Shown here one piece after another: positions 1 through 8,390 of a stretch of 64,000 bases of DNA. Position numbers and translations under genes: made by a program. This stretch comes from Henriciella sp. (GTDB lineage: Bacteria; Pseudomonadota; Alphaproteobacteria; Caulobacterales; Hyphomonadaceae), in contig JASJAO010000004.1 in the NCBI GenBank assembly GCA_030066975.1, positions 62,001 through 126,000 of the forward strand, read 5' to 3'. A model generated the notes under the pieces. It made no database searches. It had not been told where the DNA came from and saw nothing but the letters and a program-made list of their open reading frames with translations. Position 1 is the first letter of the stretch. Each line of letters opens with the position of its first letter.

Positions 1-182
1 TGGAACTGCGCCACACGCTCGCGGTCTTCGGCCGACAGTTCATTCGAGTCGGCTTCCACGAGGCGTAGAATTTCACTTAGGGAAACATTTTGCGCCACAG
101 CGGGCGCTGAAAAGGCAAACGTGGACCCAGCGAGAACCGCTGCTGCACCAAGCGCCTTGAGGGATTTAGTCACTTTTTTCAT
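1..182 (-). CDS. ExbB/TolQ/MotA-type proton channel precursor, N-terminal part only
   Basis: Only the first 60 or so residues lie in the window; the gene runs off the left edge. The ATG at 182 starts a clear signal peptide: basic MKKVTKS, a hydrophobic stretch, then a likely cleavage after APAVA. The mature start (QNVSLSEILRLVEAD) matches the periplasmic N-terminal region of the large ExbB-type proteins that carry a signal peptide and belong to proton-driven TonB systems. The DUF3450 gene ends 30 bases upstream, and DUF3450-ExbB is a recurrent pairing in TonB clusters of Gram-negative bacteria. The proton-channel domain itself is not visible, so the family call rests on the N-terminus and the neighbour. 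Confidence 0.6.
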   Translation of the reverse strand, partial: MKKVTKSLKALGAAAVLAGSTFAFSAPAVAQNVSLSEILRLVEADSNELSAEDRERVAQF

Positions 183-212
183 TGGGTTATGCCTCAATAA
201 ATCCGGTCCGTG

Positions 213-989
213 CTATTGCACAGACAACTTGGTTGCAGGCGCATAAAGCACGCCCGGTGTCGTTGTGCCTTTCGCGATCCGGATCGCTTTCGACACATCT
301 TCCTTGAATCTGTTTTCAACTGGCACCCACTCACGTGTGGCCCGGTCGTAGCGCGCTGCATAGCGGCGGTCCGGCGACATGTAGACGAGCGCAACACGGC
401 CATAAAGGAACATGTCGACGGTCACGTCATTGCCGTCGATCTGAATAGTTTCCGGCCAGGTCTGCACCGTGCGGCCATATTCCATCTCAGCCTTATAGGC
501 CTCGATGATCAGGCGATATTGTTCAACGATCGGCACATCGGCGCTCGCCATGGCCGTTTTCAGCGTTTCGATGCGCTGCGTGCGATCTTCCAGTTTGAAT
601 GGCAGGTCCGCTGCGATGAACGTTTCGAGATCAGAGATCATGTCCTGTAGCATGGGCACCGTCTGAGCGGTAATTTCGTCAACACGGCCGAGCTGGTCGG
701 TCAGCGATTCAAGCTCGCGGCGTTGTGATTCGACCACTTTCTCCTGCTGTCGGGCGTAGAGTTCGGCGGCCTGCTTGCGTTGTAGCAGTGTACGGAATTC
801 AGCAACCATATCTGAGCGCTCATCATCGAGCTGGTTGATCCGAATCTGGGTTTGTTCAGCACGGCGTGTTGCCTCTTCGCCAGTGTTGATCATGCGACCA
901 ACTTGGCCTTGTGCTAAGGCTGGAAGCGACAGGCCAACAACTGTTGCGGCCATTATTGCTCCTCGAGCCGGTGTCAGAACTCTCTTCAT
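213..989 (-). CDS. DUF3450 family periplasmic protein of a TonB/ExbB system
   Basis: 258 residues. The N-terminus is a signal peptide ending near LPALAQ (residues 21-27). Residues 35-115 are strongly helical and charged, consistent with a coiled coil, which is typical of DUF3450. The C-terminal half contains the conserved YGRVALVYMSPD stretch and the ATREWVPV segment of the family. DUF3450 proteins are encoded next to an ExbB-like proton channel with a signal peptide and are thought to act with it in the periplasm to energise outer-membrane receptors; the exact role is unproven. Translation starts at an ATG preceded by a GAGAGG ribosome site. It is probably the first gene of an operon continuing out of the window to the left. 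Confidence 0.85.
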   Translation of the reverse strand: MKRVLTPARGAIMAATVVGLSLPALAQGQVGRMINTGEEATRRAEQTQIRINQLDDERSDMVAEFRTLLQRKQAAELYARQQEKVVESQRRELESLTDQLGRVDEITAQTVPMLQDMISDLETFIAADLPFKLEDRTQRIETLKTAMASADVPIVEQYRLIIEAYKAEMEYGRTVQTWPETIQIDGNDVTVDMFLYGRVALVYMSPDRRYAARYDRATREWVPVENRFKEDVSKAIRIAKGTTTPGVLYAPATKLSVQ

Positions 990-1377
990 AAAGTCTGCCT
1001 CTCACTCTCCGAATGGTGCGTTCCGAATATCATTCCGGTAACGCGAAAAACTTTTGGAATCGCCGAACCCATTCGTTCGACGGCTTCACAGCGATCCAGA
1101 CACACACACGTCTGGAAAGTCCAAGGGAAAGCGTGGGTGCGGACCCACTATGACCCCAAATAATTCCGAAGCGTTGGTTCACTTTCTCTTTTCCCGCAAG
1201 ACAGCTCTTCGTTCAGACTGTCATCATACTGCAGACATGTAGACCTCTGCAAAATGGATGACTTCTTGTCAAACTTTCATTCAGAATTGAGGCAGATGCA
1301 AGGCATTTTCGAAATAATATTACACTCAATGCTCGGACCACGCGCATTTGTGGTTCTGCAGTCGCGCAAAATGAGAG
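990..1377. other. Intergenic region between the DUF3450 gene and tRNA-Gln
   Basis: About 390 bases with no convincing gene. Short open frames here lack ribosome sites and recognisable protein character. It holds two adjacent perfect hairpins (1095-1116 and 1133-1148), listed separately, and presumably the promoter of the TonB-system operon reading left and the 3' end of tRNA-Gln. Confidence 0.6.
1095..1148. repeat. Two tandem perfect hairpins upstream of the TonB-system operon
   Basis: First hairpin: TCCAGAC (1095-1101), an ACACACAC loop, then GTCTGGA (1110-1116). Second hairpin: GTGGGT (1133-1138), loop GCGG, then ACCCAC (1143-1148). They are 16 bases apart and lie about 105-160 bases upstream of the DUF3450 start codon. 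Neither is followed by a T tract, so they do not look like ordinary terminators. They could be operator or leader RNA structures; this is inference from position only. Confidence 0.35.
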
Positions 1378-1452
1378 TGGCTGGGGTGCCAGGATTCGAA
1401 CCTGGGAATGCCGATACCAAAAACCGGTGCCTTACCACTTGGCGACACCCCA
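1378..1452 (-). tRNA. tRNA-Gln (anticodon TTG)
   Basis: Read on the minus strand, the 7-bp acceptor stem TGGGGTG pairs with CACCCCA. The D arm is GCC-AAGTGGTAA-GGC. The anticodon arm is CCGGT-TTTTGGT-ATCGG with TTG at positions 34-36. The T arm is CCAGG-TTCGAAT-CCTGG. The discriminator base is G and the 3' CCA is encoded in the DNA (1378-1380). The tRNA stands alone, with no other tRNA in the window. No integrase or duplicated 3' end is visible next to it, so there is no sign that it serves as an attachment site. Confidence 0.97.
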
Positions 1453-1503
1453 ACTGATCGGCGGACATAACCAATCCCCTGCCCGCATGCAACACCCAAA
1501 ACC

Positions 1504-1530
1504 GCAACTGCTGCATCATAATGCAGTTGC
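1504..1530. repeat. Perfect 8-bp inverted repeat upstream of tRNA-Gln
   Basis: GCAACTGC at 1504-1511 is mirrored by GCAGTTGC at 1523-1530 around an 11-base spacer. It lies 52 bases upstream of the tRNA 5' end on the tRNA strand. It has no T tract. It could be a binding site or a chance palindrome. Confidence 0.3.
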
Positions 1531-1591
1531 AACCGCCCCATGCGAGCTAAGCCTGCGCGAACTGCAAAAACTTTCTCAAAACTCTCATCTT

Positions 1592-1620
1592 TTGACAAAT
1601 TGAATGGTAAGCACCATATC
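1592..1620 (+). promoter_or_regulatory. Possible sigma-70 promoter of sppA
   Basis: A perfect TTGACA (1592-1597) is followed after 17 bases by CATATC (1615-1620), a weak -10 box. This would place transcription start near 1627, just ahead of the TTGGAG ribosome site at 1642-1646 that serves sppA. The -10 match is poor, but weak -10 boxes are common in alphaproteobacteria. Confidence 0.4.
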
Positions 1621-1655
1621 GTTATCCGATAAGACCGTTTTTTGGAGCCGTGTGT

Positions 1656-3431
1656 ATGAGAACCTTTTTTATTGCCCTCGGAAGCGCCATATTAGGCGTC
1701 ATACTGGGGACGTTGCTTCTGGTTTTCGTCGCCGGGGCCGTGTTCTCAAATTTTGCCAGCAATCTGAACAAGCCTGCCGAGCAATCAGACACCATGGTCC
1801 TGGAGCTGGACCTGCGGATCCCGCAAGCCGATCAGGCCCCCATTTCGGGCCTCGAAGCCCTGTTTGGCACCCCACAAGGCTTCATCGACACGGTCATGAA
1901 ACTTGAAGCGGCTGCTCAGGACGACCGGGTGAAAGGCGTTTTCGTACGCGGCAGCGAGTACAGCCTTGGCTCCGCCCGCGCCGAAGAAGTGCGCGCCGCG
2001 CTGCAAGCTGTTCAGGCTTCAGGAAAGTTTGTCATTGCCCATACTCAAGGCACTTTTGGCGGCGGGCCGTCTTCTTATCGTGCAATTTCCACCGCTGATG
2101 AGGTCTGGATGCAGACCGGAACGGATATCATCTCAACCGGCGTCAGCTTCGAAACACTGTTCTTGAAGGACCTGCTGGACAATCTGTCGGTGAAACCTGA
2201 GTTCGAAGCGCTGTACGAATACAAAAACGCCGTGAACATGTTTCAGGAGACGGACTATACCGAGCCGCATCGCCAGGCGATGACCCGTCTCGCCAACGAG
2301 ATCTGGGATATTTCACTCACCGACATTGCAGGCGATCGAGACTTGTCCGTCACCCAAGTCAGGAACGCCCTGGAGTCCGGGCCACTCGACACCGGGGCCG
2401 TCCTGGCTGCCGGTCTTGCGGATCAGGAAGGTTGGCCGGAAGAAGCCCGCGAGGCGGCCATGGCTCGCGGCGGCGAGGATGCCCAGCTGACTTATATCAG
2501 CGCGTACGTGCCACCGGCGCCTCCGTTCCAGGCACCGATCATAGCGATCGTTGGCGCGCAGGGTGAAGTGGTCACCGGCGACGCGGGCGGTAGCCTGTTC
2601 AGCGAGGGGCAAGGCTTTGCCTCAGATACGATTGCTTCGGCGATCCTCGAGGCGGGTCAGGATGAAGATGTATCTGCAATCGTGTTCCGCATTGACAGCC
2701 CGGGGGGATCTCCAACGGCATCCGACCAGATCTGGCGAGCTGTCAAACGGGTGCAAACCGAAAACAACAAGCCGGTCGTGGTGTCGATGGCCTCTGTCGC
2801 TGCGTCTGGAGGTTATTATGCTGCCGCTGGTGCTGACTGGATCGTCGCGAACCGGGCCACCATTACCGGATCCATTGGGATCTTTGGCGGCAAGTTTGGC
2901 GTGAACGACGCGTTGGCGCGGCTTGGCATCAACGCAAGGTCGATTACGGTCGGCGGTCCTTTCACCGGTGCGTTCAGCACGACAGAAGCCTTCTCCGACG
3001 ATCAGAGAGTTCAGGTACGCGCCTGGCTGAAACGCGGCTATGACCGGTTCGTTGAAGTCGTATCTGAAGGCCGCTCGCTATCTGCCGAAGAAGTGCATGA
3101 GCGGGCGCGTGGCCGTGTATGGAGCGGAGAAGACGCGCTCGAGAACCGCCTGATCGATGAGCTTGGCGGCATCAATGCGGCCATCACTAAGGCCAAGGAG
3201 CTGGCTGAAATTGATGCCGGAACAGAGGTGCGCGTGCTGAAATATCCGCTCGCACCGGACGGCTTCGCGATTGGCGGACCAACCCTTATTTCATCCGCCC
3301 AGGACTTGAAGGCCCTTGGTGAACTGAATGACATTCTGTCGAACCCGCAGATCAAGACGCTGTTGTTGGAATTGCAGGCGGCCCAGACACTTTCGATCCA
3401 GGCCCGCATCCCGTCCTATCAGGAACGCTAG
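1656..3431 (+). CDS. sppA: Signal peptide peptidase SppA, 67K type
   Basis: 591 residues, the length of the long tandem-domain SppA, an inner-membrane serine protease facing the periplasm that degrades cleaved signal peptides. An N-terminal membrane segment covers about residues 5-35. The N-terminal S49 domain supplies the general-base lysine, seen in YEYKNAV (Lys about 190). The C-terminal domain holds the nucleophile in AASGGYYAAAG (Ser about 384), preceded by FRIDSPGGS. I chose the ATG at 1656 over the GTG at 1650 because the TTGGAG ribosome site lies 9 bases from the ATG but only 3 from the GTG. A chorismate mutase gene follows after about 110 bases. Its own promoter is likely just upstream. 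Confidence 0.95.
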   Translation: MRTFFIALGSAILGVILGTLLLVFVAGAVFSNFASNLNKPAEQSDTMVLELDLRIPQADQAPISGLEALFGTPQGFIDTVMKLEAAAQDDRVKGVFVRGSEYSLGSARAEEVRAALQAVQASGKFVIAHTQGTFGGGPSSYRAISTADEVWMQTGTDIISTGVSFETLFLKDLLDNLSVKPEFEALYEYKNAVNMFQETDYTEPHRQAMTRLANEIWDISLTDIAGDRDLSVTQVRNALESGPLDTGAVLAAGLADQEGWPEEAREAAMARGGEDAQLTYISAYVPPAPPFQAPIIAIVGAQGEVVTGDAGGSLFSEGQGFASDTIASAILEAGQDEDVSAIVFRIDSPGGSPTASDQIWRAVKRVQTENNKPVVVSMASVAASGGYYAAAGADWIVANRATITGSIGIFGGKFGVNDALARLGINARSITVGGPFTGAFSTTEAFSDDQRVQVRAWLKRGYDRFVEVVSEGRSLSAEEVHERARGRVWSGEDALENRLIDELGGINAAITKAKELAEIDAGTEVRVLKYPLAPDGFAIGGPTLISSAQDLKALGELNDILSNPQIKTLLLELQAAQTLSIQARIPSYQER

Positions 3432-3542
3432 TGAGTCCATTCGATCGGAACCAGCGCGTCACCACAGACACCGCGTCGCCTCACCACATGCATTCATAAC
3501 CCGAATGCACTATGTTGACGCTTGAAGCGAACGAGAGCCGCC

Positions 3543-3884
3543 ATGGATACTGTTCTGAAATCGAGCGCAACTATGACCGCCGAAACGGCGGAAACCATGC
3601 CGGAGGTCCGGAAAGAAATCGACCGCCTCGACAGGCAACTGGTCGCGCTCATGGCAGAACGGCAGGGCTACATGGACGCAGCCGCCCGGATCAAAGGCGA
3701 GCGGGCTGCCGTTCATGATCGCGCACGAATCGAAGACGTTGTCGCCAAAGTGGTTGCCGAAGCCAAGAAACAGGGCCTGTCCCCTGCGATCGCTGAGCCG
3801 GTTTGGCGGACGCTGATCGACCGCTCTATCGCCTACGAGTTTGAATCTTTCGACTCTCTCAAGCCTGGCTTGGACAAGGCGTAA
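3543..3884 (+). CDS. Monofunctional chorismate mutase (AroQ class)
   Basis: 113 residues forming the all-helical AroQ chorismate mutase fold, which converts chorismate to prephenate for phenylalanine and tyrosine synthesis. Conserved features are the N-terminal helix VRKEIDRLDRQLVALMAER, containing the active-site Arg and the L-x-x-L-M pattern, and the later WRTLIDRSIAYE helix. The ATG at 3543 is preferred over an in-frame TTG 21 bases upstream; GAGAG sits 5 bases before it. The last 52 bases overlap the 3' end of the Hpt gene on the opposite strand. A 7-bp inverted repeat (TGCATTC/GAATGCA, 3489-3509) lies upstream. No prephenate dehydratase domain is attached. Confidence 0.88.
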   Translation: MDTVLKSSATMTAETAETMPEVRKEIDRLDRQLVALMAERQGYMDAAARIKGERAAVHDRARIEDVVAKVVAEAKKQGLSPAIAEPVWRTLIDRSIAYEFESFDSLKPGLDKA

Positions 3885-4207
3885 CTCGCTCGTGCGCAAG
3901 CCTCGATGGTTTCGGACAAACCCGTCTTGACGTCGGCCAGAAGCACAATTGCTTCCATTCGGTCCGGCGCCTCGCCTCGCCCATAATTTTCCGCAATCTT
4001 ACACGTCTCTGCGAATCGATGTGCACCGATGCTCAGAGCAGCCCCTTTCAGGGTGTGGGCTGCGTCGGCCCAGACCTGGGCGGGCTGATCGGCATCCAGC
4101 ATACGTCCCCACGTATCCGCCTGGTTTCGAAAGATATCCAGTACTTCGTCCGCAAGTTCAGGGTCTCCACCCGTCATCTCCAATAGGTGCGTGACATCGA
4201 TGTCCAT
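3833..4207 (-). CDS. Single-domain histidine phosphotransfer (Hpt) protein
   Basis: 124 residues, essentially one Hpt four-helix bundle. The phosphorylated histidine is His51 in AAHTLKGAALSIGA, the canonical H-x-L-K-G-x-A motif. Such proteins relay phosphate between hybrid histidine kinases and response regulators. No kinase or regulator is encoded in the window, so its partners are unknown. The C-terminal tail after about residue 110 (SKPGLRESKDSNS) is encoded within the region overlapping the chorismate mutase gene, and the two genes converge with a 52-base overlap. Possible roles include a branch of the CckA/ChpT-like cell-cycle or motility signalling of this clade, but nothing here decides that. 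Confidence 0.85.
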   Translation of the reverse strand: MDIDVTHLLEMTGGDPELADEVLDIFRNQADTWGRMLDADQPAQVWADAAHTLKGAALSIGAHRFAETCKIAENYGRGEAPDRMEAIVLLADVKTGLSETIEACARASYALSKPGLRESKDSNS

Positions 4208-4367
4208 ATCTCTCAGCCCCTTGTGACCGCATTGGATAAGATTGCCTCGGATTCGCAGAATTAGGCAGCAAATCTTTCCGTTTTTTTATGCACTATGAGG
4301 TCAATAGGGCTTTCCTATCGCAGTGGAAGCGATTACAGTTCTGCAAGATTGTTCAAAGGGGCTGATT

Positions 4368-4505
4368 ATGCTCGAAATTCTGATCGTGATGCGCGACGTC
4401 CTGGTAGCAGTGGTCTTGAGCTGGATGGGCTTTTCAGAACAGCCCGACAGTGGTGACAAGAAGGAAAGCGTTGCGCCGTCAACGTCGATTTCGCTCCTGC
4501 AATAG
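4368..4505 (+). CDS. Small single-pass membrane protein, hypothetical
   Basis: 45 residues: a hydrophobic segment of about 15-20 residues at the N-terminus (LEILIVMRDVLVAVVLSW) followed by a short, polar, acidic and Ser/Thr-rich tail. An AAAGGGG ribosome site lies 7-8 bases upstream of the ATG, which is why I accept this start. It sits alone in the gap between the divergent Hpt gene and waaA, in the same direction as waaA. I do not recognise a family. It may be a real small membrane protein or a fortuitous frame; the strong ribosome site is the main support. Confidence 0.45.
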   Translation: MLEILIVMRDVLVAVVLSWMGFSEQPDSGDKKESVAPSTSISLLQ

Positions 4506-4672
4506 GCTTTCGCCGTCGGACGCGCCAATGGGCGCCGTCATTCCCAAACCGCTTCACAGAGCACCGAATCGATCCGGGCTGCGACCTTGCGGCTGGGCGT
4601 ACGGGTGCTGTCAGCGGGCGGAGACTGAAAATCGCCTATGGCTCCCTGGACTGAAGCTCCTATAAGCCCCGC

Positions 4673-5950
4673 ATGAGACTCGGCCTCTTTCTCTATCGCT
4701 TTGCAACGCGATTGATTTCGCCCTTTGCGGGCCTGGTGTTTCGGCGGCGAGCCACGCAGGGCAAAGAAGATCCGAAGCGTATCCATGAGCGACTGGCGCG
4801 AAAACTCCAAACCCGCCCGGACGGGACGCTGCTCTGGCTGCACGCTGCGAGCGTCGGCGAAAGTCTCCTGCAACTCGAACTTGCTCGTAGACTGCTACAA
4901 GACGGCGCGATGACGAATCTCCTCTTCACGTGCCAAACACAGACAGCTGCATCCCGGATTCAGTCCGAACTTGGTCGCGACCCGATCTTCGATTCTGTCA
5001 CGACAGTCCAACAGATGGCGCCGCTGGACACACCCGCAATTGCTCGGAGGTTCATCACCCATTGGGCCCCTTCTGCAGCCATCTTTGCAGAAGGGGACAT
5101 CTGGCCAAACCTGCTTACCGAGCTCGATCGCCGCGACGTACCAGCCATCCTGATCAATGCCCGCATGACGGAGAAGACACTTCGGGAATGGAGCCGATGG
5201 GAAACAACATCTGAAAACGTCTTCGGCCTGTTCAGTTTGATCCTGGCCGGTGACAAGAAAACTGCAGCTGGCCTCTCAAGTCTGTCCAAGAAGCACGTCC
5301 CGAGCATCGGGAGCCTAAAGTCCGCCTTGCCACCGCCAAGTGCAGATCCCGGCGAACTGGAAGACTTGTCGGATCAGATCGGGGAACGCGAAATCTGGGT
5401 CGCCGCGTCCACACATCAGGGCGAAGAGGCACTGGTCCTGGATGCGCTGATGCAGATGGAGCAGCGCCCGTTTCTGATCGTTGCCCCGCGGCATCCGGAA
5501 CGAGGCGACGCTGTCGAGGGTATCCTGACCTGTTCAAGCCTGAACGTCTGCCGACGAAGCCAGGTCGAAACGCTGCCGTCCGACACGGACATCCTGCTGG
5601 CTGATACGATGGGCGAGATGGGGCTTTGGTATCGGCTTGCGACATCAGTGTATCTCGGCGGGGGACATACCCCCGGCGTCGGCGGCCATAACCTGTTGGA
5701 GCCTTTGAGGCTGGGCAAACCGGTCATCACCGGTCCCGGCCTGTTTAACTTCGAGGATCTTGCGAATGAACTGATCCAGCGCGAGGCGATTATGATCGCC
5801 GAAGACGCTGAAAGCCTGGTTGCCGCCTATCCGGGTACACCGCCCTCGGTAGACATTCTCAACCAACTCGAGACAGGTCAGTTTGGGGCGATGCAACGCA
5901 CGCTGACAGACATCCGGACGCTGTTCGCTCAAAAGGGGATCGACTTGTGA
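4673..5950 (+). CDS. waaA: 3-deoxy-D-manno-octulosonic acid transferase (Kdo transferase)
   Basis: 425 residues, usual length for WaaA/KdtA, the inner-membrane-associated glycosyltransferase that adds Kdo to lipid IVA. An N-terminal hydrophobic anchor (residues 1-25) is followed by LWLHAASVGES, with the catalytic glutamate in the HAASVGE motif typical of the family. The C-terminal GT-B domain shows VYLGGGHTPGVGGHNLLEPL, the donor-binding segment. The stop codon overlaps the GTG start of lpxK by 4 bases, so waaA-lpxK-lpxL are translationally coupled. The grouping fits a lipid A/Kdo operon. Confidence 0.95.
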   Translation: MRLGLFLYRFATRLISPFAGLVFRRRATQGKEDPKRIHERLARKLQTRPDGTLLWLHAASVGESLLQLELARRLLQDGAMTNLLFTCQTQTAASRIQSELGRDPIFDSVTTVQQMAPLDTPAIARRFITHWAPSAAIFAEGDIWPNLLTELDRRDVPAILINARMTEKTLREWSRWETTSENVFGLFSLILAGDKKTAAGLSSLSKKHVPSIGSLKSALPPPSADPGELEDLSDQIGEREIWVAASTHQGEEALVLDALMQMEQRPFLIVAPRHPERGDAVEGILTCSSLNVCRRSQVETLPSDTDILLADTMGEMGLWYRLATSVYLGGGHTPGVGGHNLLEPLRLGKPVITGPGLFNFEDLANELIQREAIMIAEDAESLVAAYPGTPPSVDILNQLETGQFGAMQRTLTDIRTLFAQKGIDL

Positions 5951-6942
5951 GAGAACCGAAGTTCTGGGCAGCAGACCTTGACCCCTGGTCCCGCGCGGCC
6001 GCGCCGCTGACGCGCACATTGCTCACGCCGCTGTCCTGGCTCTATGCCTATGCGACCGCAAGGAAACTGCGAACGGGGACGCCTCTTTCGGTGTCGGCGA
6101 CCGTCATTTGTGTCGGAAATCTTACGGCAGGCGGTGTCGGCAAGAGCCCGGTCGTAGACTTTTTGCGCGATCATCTCAGCGATCTAACAGGCCAGCGGGT
6201 CGCCACACTGTCGCGCGGCTATGGCGGAACGTTGAAAGGCCCGCTGCAAGTCGATGCCAAACGTCACACCGCCGCAGAGGTCGGGGACGAGCCCTTGATG
6301 CTCGCTCAAAACGGCGAGAGCTGGATCGGGGCAGATCGCGGGCGCGCAGGCGAGGCCATGTCGGAGGCTGGTGTTGAGATCATCATCATGGATGATGGCT
6401 TTCAGAATCCAAGCCTCGCCAAGGATTTCTCTTTCCTTGTGGTCGACGCCAAGAGCCGTTTCGGCAACGGCCATGTCATTCCCAAAGGCCCCTTGCGTGA
6501 ACCGGTTTCGCAAGGCTTGAAACGGGCAGACGCCATCATCCTGATTGGCGACGGTGAGCGACCTGTTGAACTCGCCGAAACCTCCCTGCCCCTGCTGCGC
6601 GCGACCATTGAACCCGTACAAGCACCGCCACCCGGTGCCTATGTCGCCTTTGCCGGGATTGGCCGGCCGGAGAAGCTGTTTGATTCGCTGAATGCGCTTG
6701 GAGCCGATGTCAGAGACGCGGTGCCCTTCCCCGATCATCATGTCTACCGCGCAGCCGACCTCAACTATCTGCGCAGACTTGCCGAGGACAACCAGGCGCG
6801 GCTCATCACCACTGAGAAAGACTATGTCCGCCTATCCTCAGAGGTCCGCGCCGACATGCTCACCCTGCCTGTTCAAACTGTTTTCGAGGACCCGACCGCG
6901 CTGGACAGACTGCTCACGCCTGTGGTGAAACCGCGATCATGA
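5947..6942 (+). CDS. lpxK: Tetraacyldisaccharide 4'-kinase
   Basis: 331 residues. LpxK phosphorylates the 4' position of the lipid A disaccharide at the inner membrane. A P-loop variant is visible at residues 57-68 (GNLTAGGVGKSP), preceded by an N-terminal helix that probably contacts the membrane, and followed by the DDGFQNP motif characteristic of LpxK. The C-terminal TTEKDYVRL segment is also conserved. It starts with GTG overlapping the waaA stop and ends overlapping the next ATG by 4 bases, so it is the middle gene of a tight three-gene lipid A operon. Confidence 0.96.
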   Translation: MREPKFWAADLDPWSRAAAPLTRTLLTPLSWLYAYATARKLRTGTPLSVSATVICVGNLTAGGVGKSPVVDFLRDHLSDLTGQRVATLSRGYGGTLKGPLQVDAKRHTAAEVGDEPLMLAQNGESWIGADRGRAGEAMSEAGVEIIIMDDGFQNPSLAKDFSFLVVDAKSRFGNGHVIPKGPLREPVSQGLKRADAIILIGDGERPVELAETSLPLLRATIEPVQAPPPGAYVAFAGIGRPEKLFDSLNALGADVRDAVPFPDHHVYRAADLNYLRRLAEDNQARLITTEKDYVRLSSEVRADMLTLPVQTVFEDPTALDRLLTPVVKPRS

Positions 6943-7904
6943 GCGCTGAACTTCCGACAGACACCTATAGTCGGCCAAAAGACATAGATAATCGATCGAC
7001 ACGCTGGCAGCGGTTTATCTGGCGGCTGGAGACGCTCGCCTGGGACCTGATCTACTGGGCGCCGATCAAGGCTTTGCCCCCGGACAAAGCGTCTGACTTT
7101 GTCGGCTGGCTGTTCAAGAAAATCGGGCCGCTCCTCTCGCAACACAAGACCGTGACGCGAAACCTGGCGCTCGCTTTTCCTGAAAAATCAGAGGCGGAGC
7201 GACACGAGATCGCTATGGCGGCCTGGGAGAATGTCGGGCGCACTGCGGGCGAGCTACCCCACCTTCCCAAGATAAACCCCTATTCCGGGGATCGGGTGGA
7301 GGTGATTGGCGGAGAACATCTCGACGCGGCGCTCGCCATGGACAAGGGCCTGGTTCTGATCTCGGGCCATTTTGCCAATTTCGAGATCATGGCAGCGGCG
7401 ATCTGTAAGCGCCCAGCCGAATGCGTGATCACGTATCGCGCCCTCAACAATCCTCATATCGATCAGCGGCTCAGCCGACTGAGACAGCGCTATGGCGGTG
7501 CGATCCAGGCGCCCAAGGGCATCGGCACGCGTCGGTTGATGAAGGCCTTGCGGTCTCGCCAGGCCGTGGCGTTGCTCAACGATCAGAAGTTCAATCAGGG
7601 CTTACCCATCTCGTTCTTTGGCCATCCCGCCATGACCGCCCCGGGCCCTTCGCGTCTCGCCCTCAAATATGGCGCTCCGCTCCTGTTTGTTTCAACCCGG
7701 CGGACGGGTCCGGCGAGGTTTGCCGTGACATTCCATGAGCCGTTCTTCCCATCCTCCACGGGCGATCTGGACGCGGACGTCAAAGCCAGCGTCGAGAGCA
7801 TCACTGCCATGATTGAAGCCGAAGTGAGGGCTAATCCCGGACAATGGTTCTGGCAACATCGCCGCTGGCCGAAAGAGGCCTGGAAAGCTGCGGGCATCAC
7901 TTAG
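6939..7904 (+). CDS. Lipid A biosynthesis acyltransferase, LpxL/HtrB family
   Basis: 321 residues, consistent with the late acyltransferases that add secondary acyl chains to Kdo-lipid A. The catalytic dyad is visible in ISGHFANFE (His144 and Glu149, the H-x4-D/E motif of this family). A hydrophobic or amphipathic N-terminus, around residues 30-65, fits membrane association. The C-terminal WFWQHRRWPKE is a family signature. ATG overlaps the lpxK stop by 4 bases. Which acyl chain it uses cannot be read from the sequence, so I do not choose between LpxL and LpxM. Confidence 0.9.
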   Translation: MSAELPTDTYSRPKDIDNRSTRWQRFIWRLETLAWDLIYWAPIKALPPDKASDFVGWLFKKIGPLLSQHKTVTRNLALAFPEKSEAERHEIAMAAWENVGRTAGELPHLPKINPYSGDRVEVIGGEHLDAALAMDKGLVLISGHFANFEIMAAAICKRPAECVITYRALNNPHIDQRLSRLRQRYGGAIQAPKGIGTRRLMKALRSRQAVALLNDQKFNQGLPISFFGHPAMTAPGPSRLALKYGAPLLFVSTRRTGPARFAVTFHEPFFPSSTGDLDADVKASVESITAMIEAEVRANPGQWFWQHRRWPKEAWKAAGIT

Positions 7905-7957
7905 AGGCTACCCAAGTCCGGGGCCGGCCCTAGGTGTAGCCCTACAAGGAGTGCAAT

Positions 7958-8374
7958 ATGCTACCGATCACTGATCTGATTTCCGCCGCCGCCCTTGGCT
8001 TCTGCGCCCTGCTCGGCTTTGGCAGTCTTTATGCGCCGAAATGGGCTGCGGGCGTGGTGCGACTGGTCGCCGACCCGGATCCGGACAAGCCGGGCGGGTT
8101 TTCCGAGTTTCGCGCCACCTATGGCGGATTGCTGTTCATGTTGCACGCCACGGCGCTGGTCATTCTGTTGCAGCCGTCGCTGCGATTGGAGTTCAAGATC
8201 TTTACCCTGCTGCCGATCGCCATGGCCTGGATCGGTGCTGGGTTTGGCCGCTTCCTGTCCCTTCTGATGGACAAAGAAGACAATCGCGAGAACGGGCTCA
8301 TCCCGGTGTGGATCCCGATGGAAGTGGGGCTTGGACTTGCTATTGCTGCACCGGTGCTTCAACTGGTCCTTTAG
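7958..8374 (+). CDS. DUF4345-like integral membrane protein
   Basis: 138 residues with four predicted membrane helices (about residues 7-27, 55-75, 80-100 and 118-137). The segment FSEFRATYGGLLF matches the conserved E-F-R-A-x-Y-G-G core of DUF4345 membrane proteins, whose function is unknown. An AAGGAG ribosome site precedes the ATG. It follows the lipid A operon after 53 bases that include a GGCTAC/GTAGCC hairpin (7906-7941), so it may be transcribed separately. rluB starts 16 bases after its stop. Confidence 0.65.
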   Translation: MLPITDLISAAALGFCALLGFGSLYAPKWAAGVVRLVADPDPDKPGGFSEFRATYGGLLFMLHATALVILLQPSLRLEFKIFTLLPIAMAWIGAGFGRFLSLLMDKEDNRENGLIPVWIPMEVGLGLAIAAPVLQLVL

Positions 8375-8390
8375 AGCGAAGGAACTGCCT

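Noticed and set aside
1378-1452. Integration site at tRNA-Gln
   Set aside because: No integrase gene, direct repeat of the tRNA 3' end or shift in composition is visible on either side.
1054-1457. Short plus-strand frames between the DUF3450 gene and tRNA-Gln
   Set aside because: No ribosome sites, no recognisable protein features, and one runs across the tRNA.
7906-7941. GGCTAC/GTAGCC hairpin after the lipid A acyltransferase gene
   Set aside because: Stem is imperfect inside and has no T tract, so I do not call a terminator.
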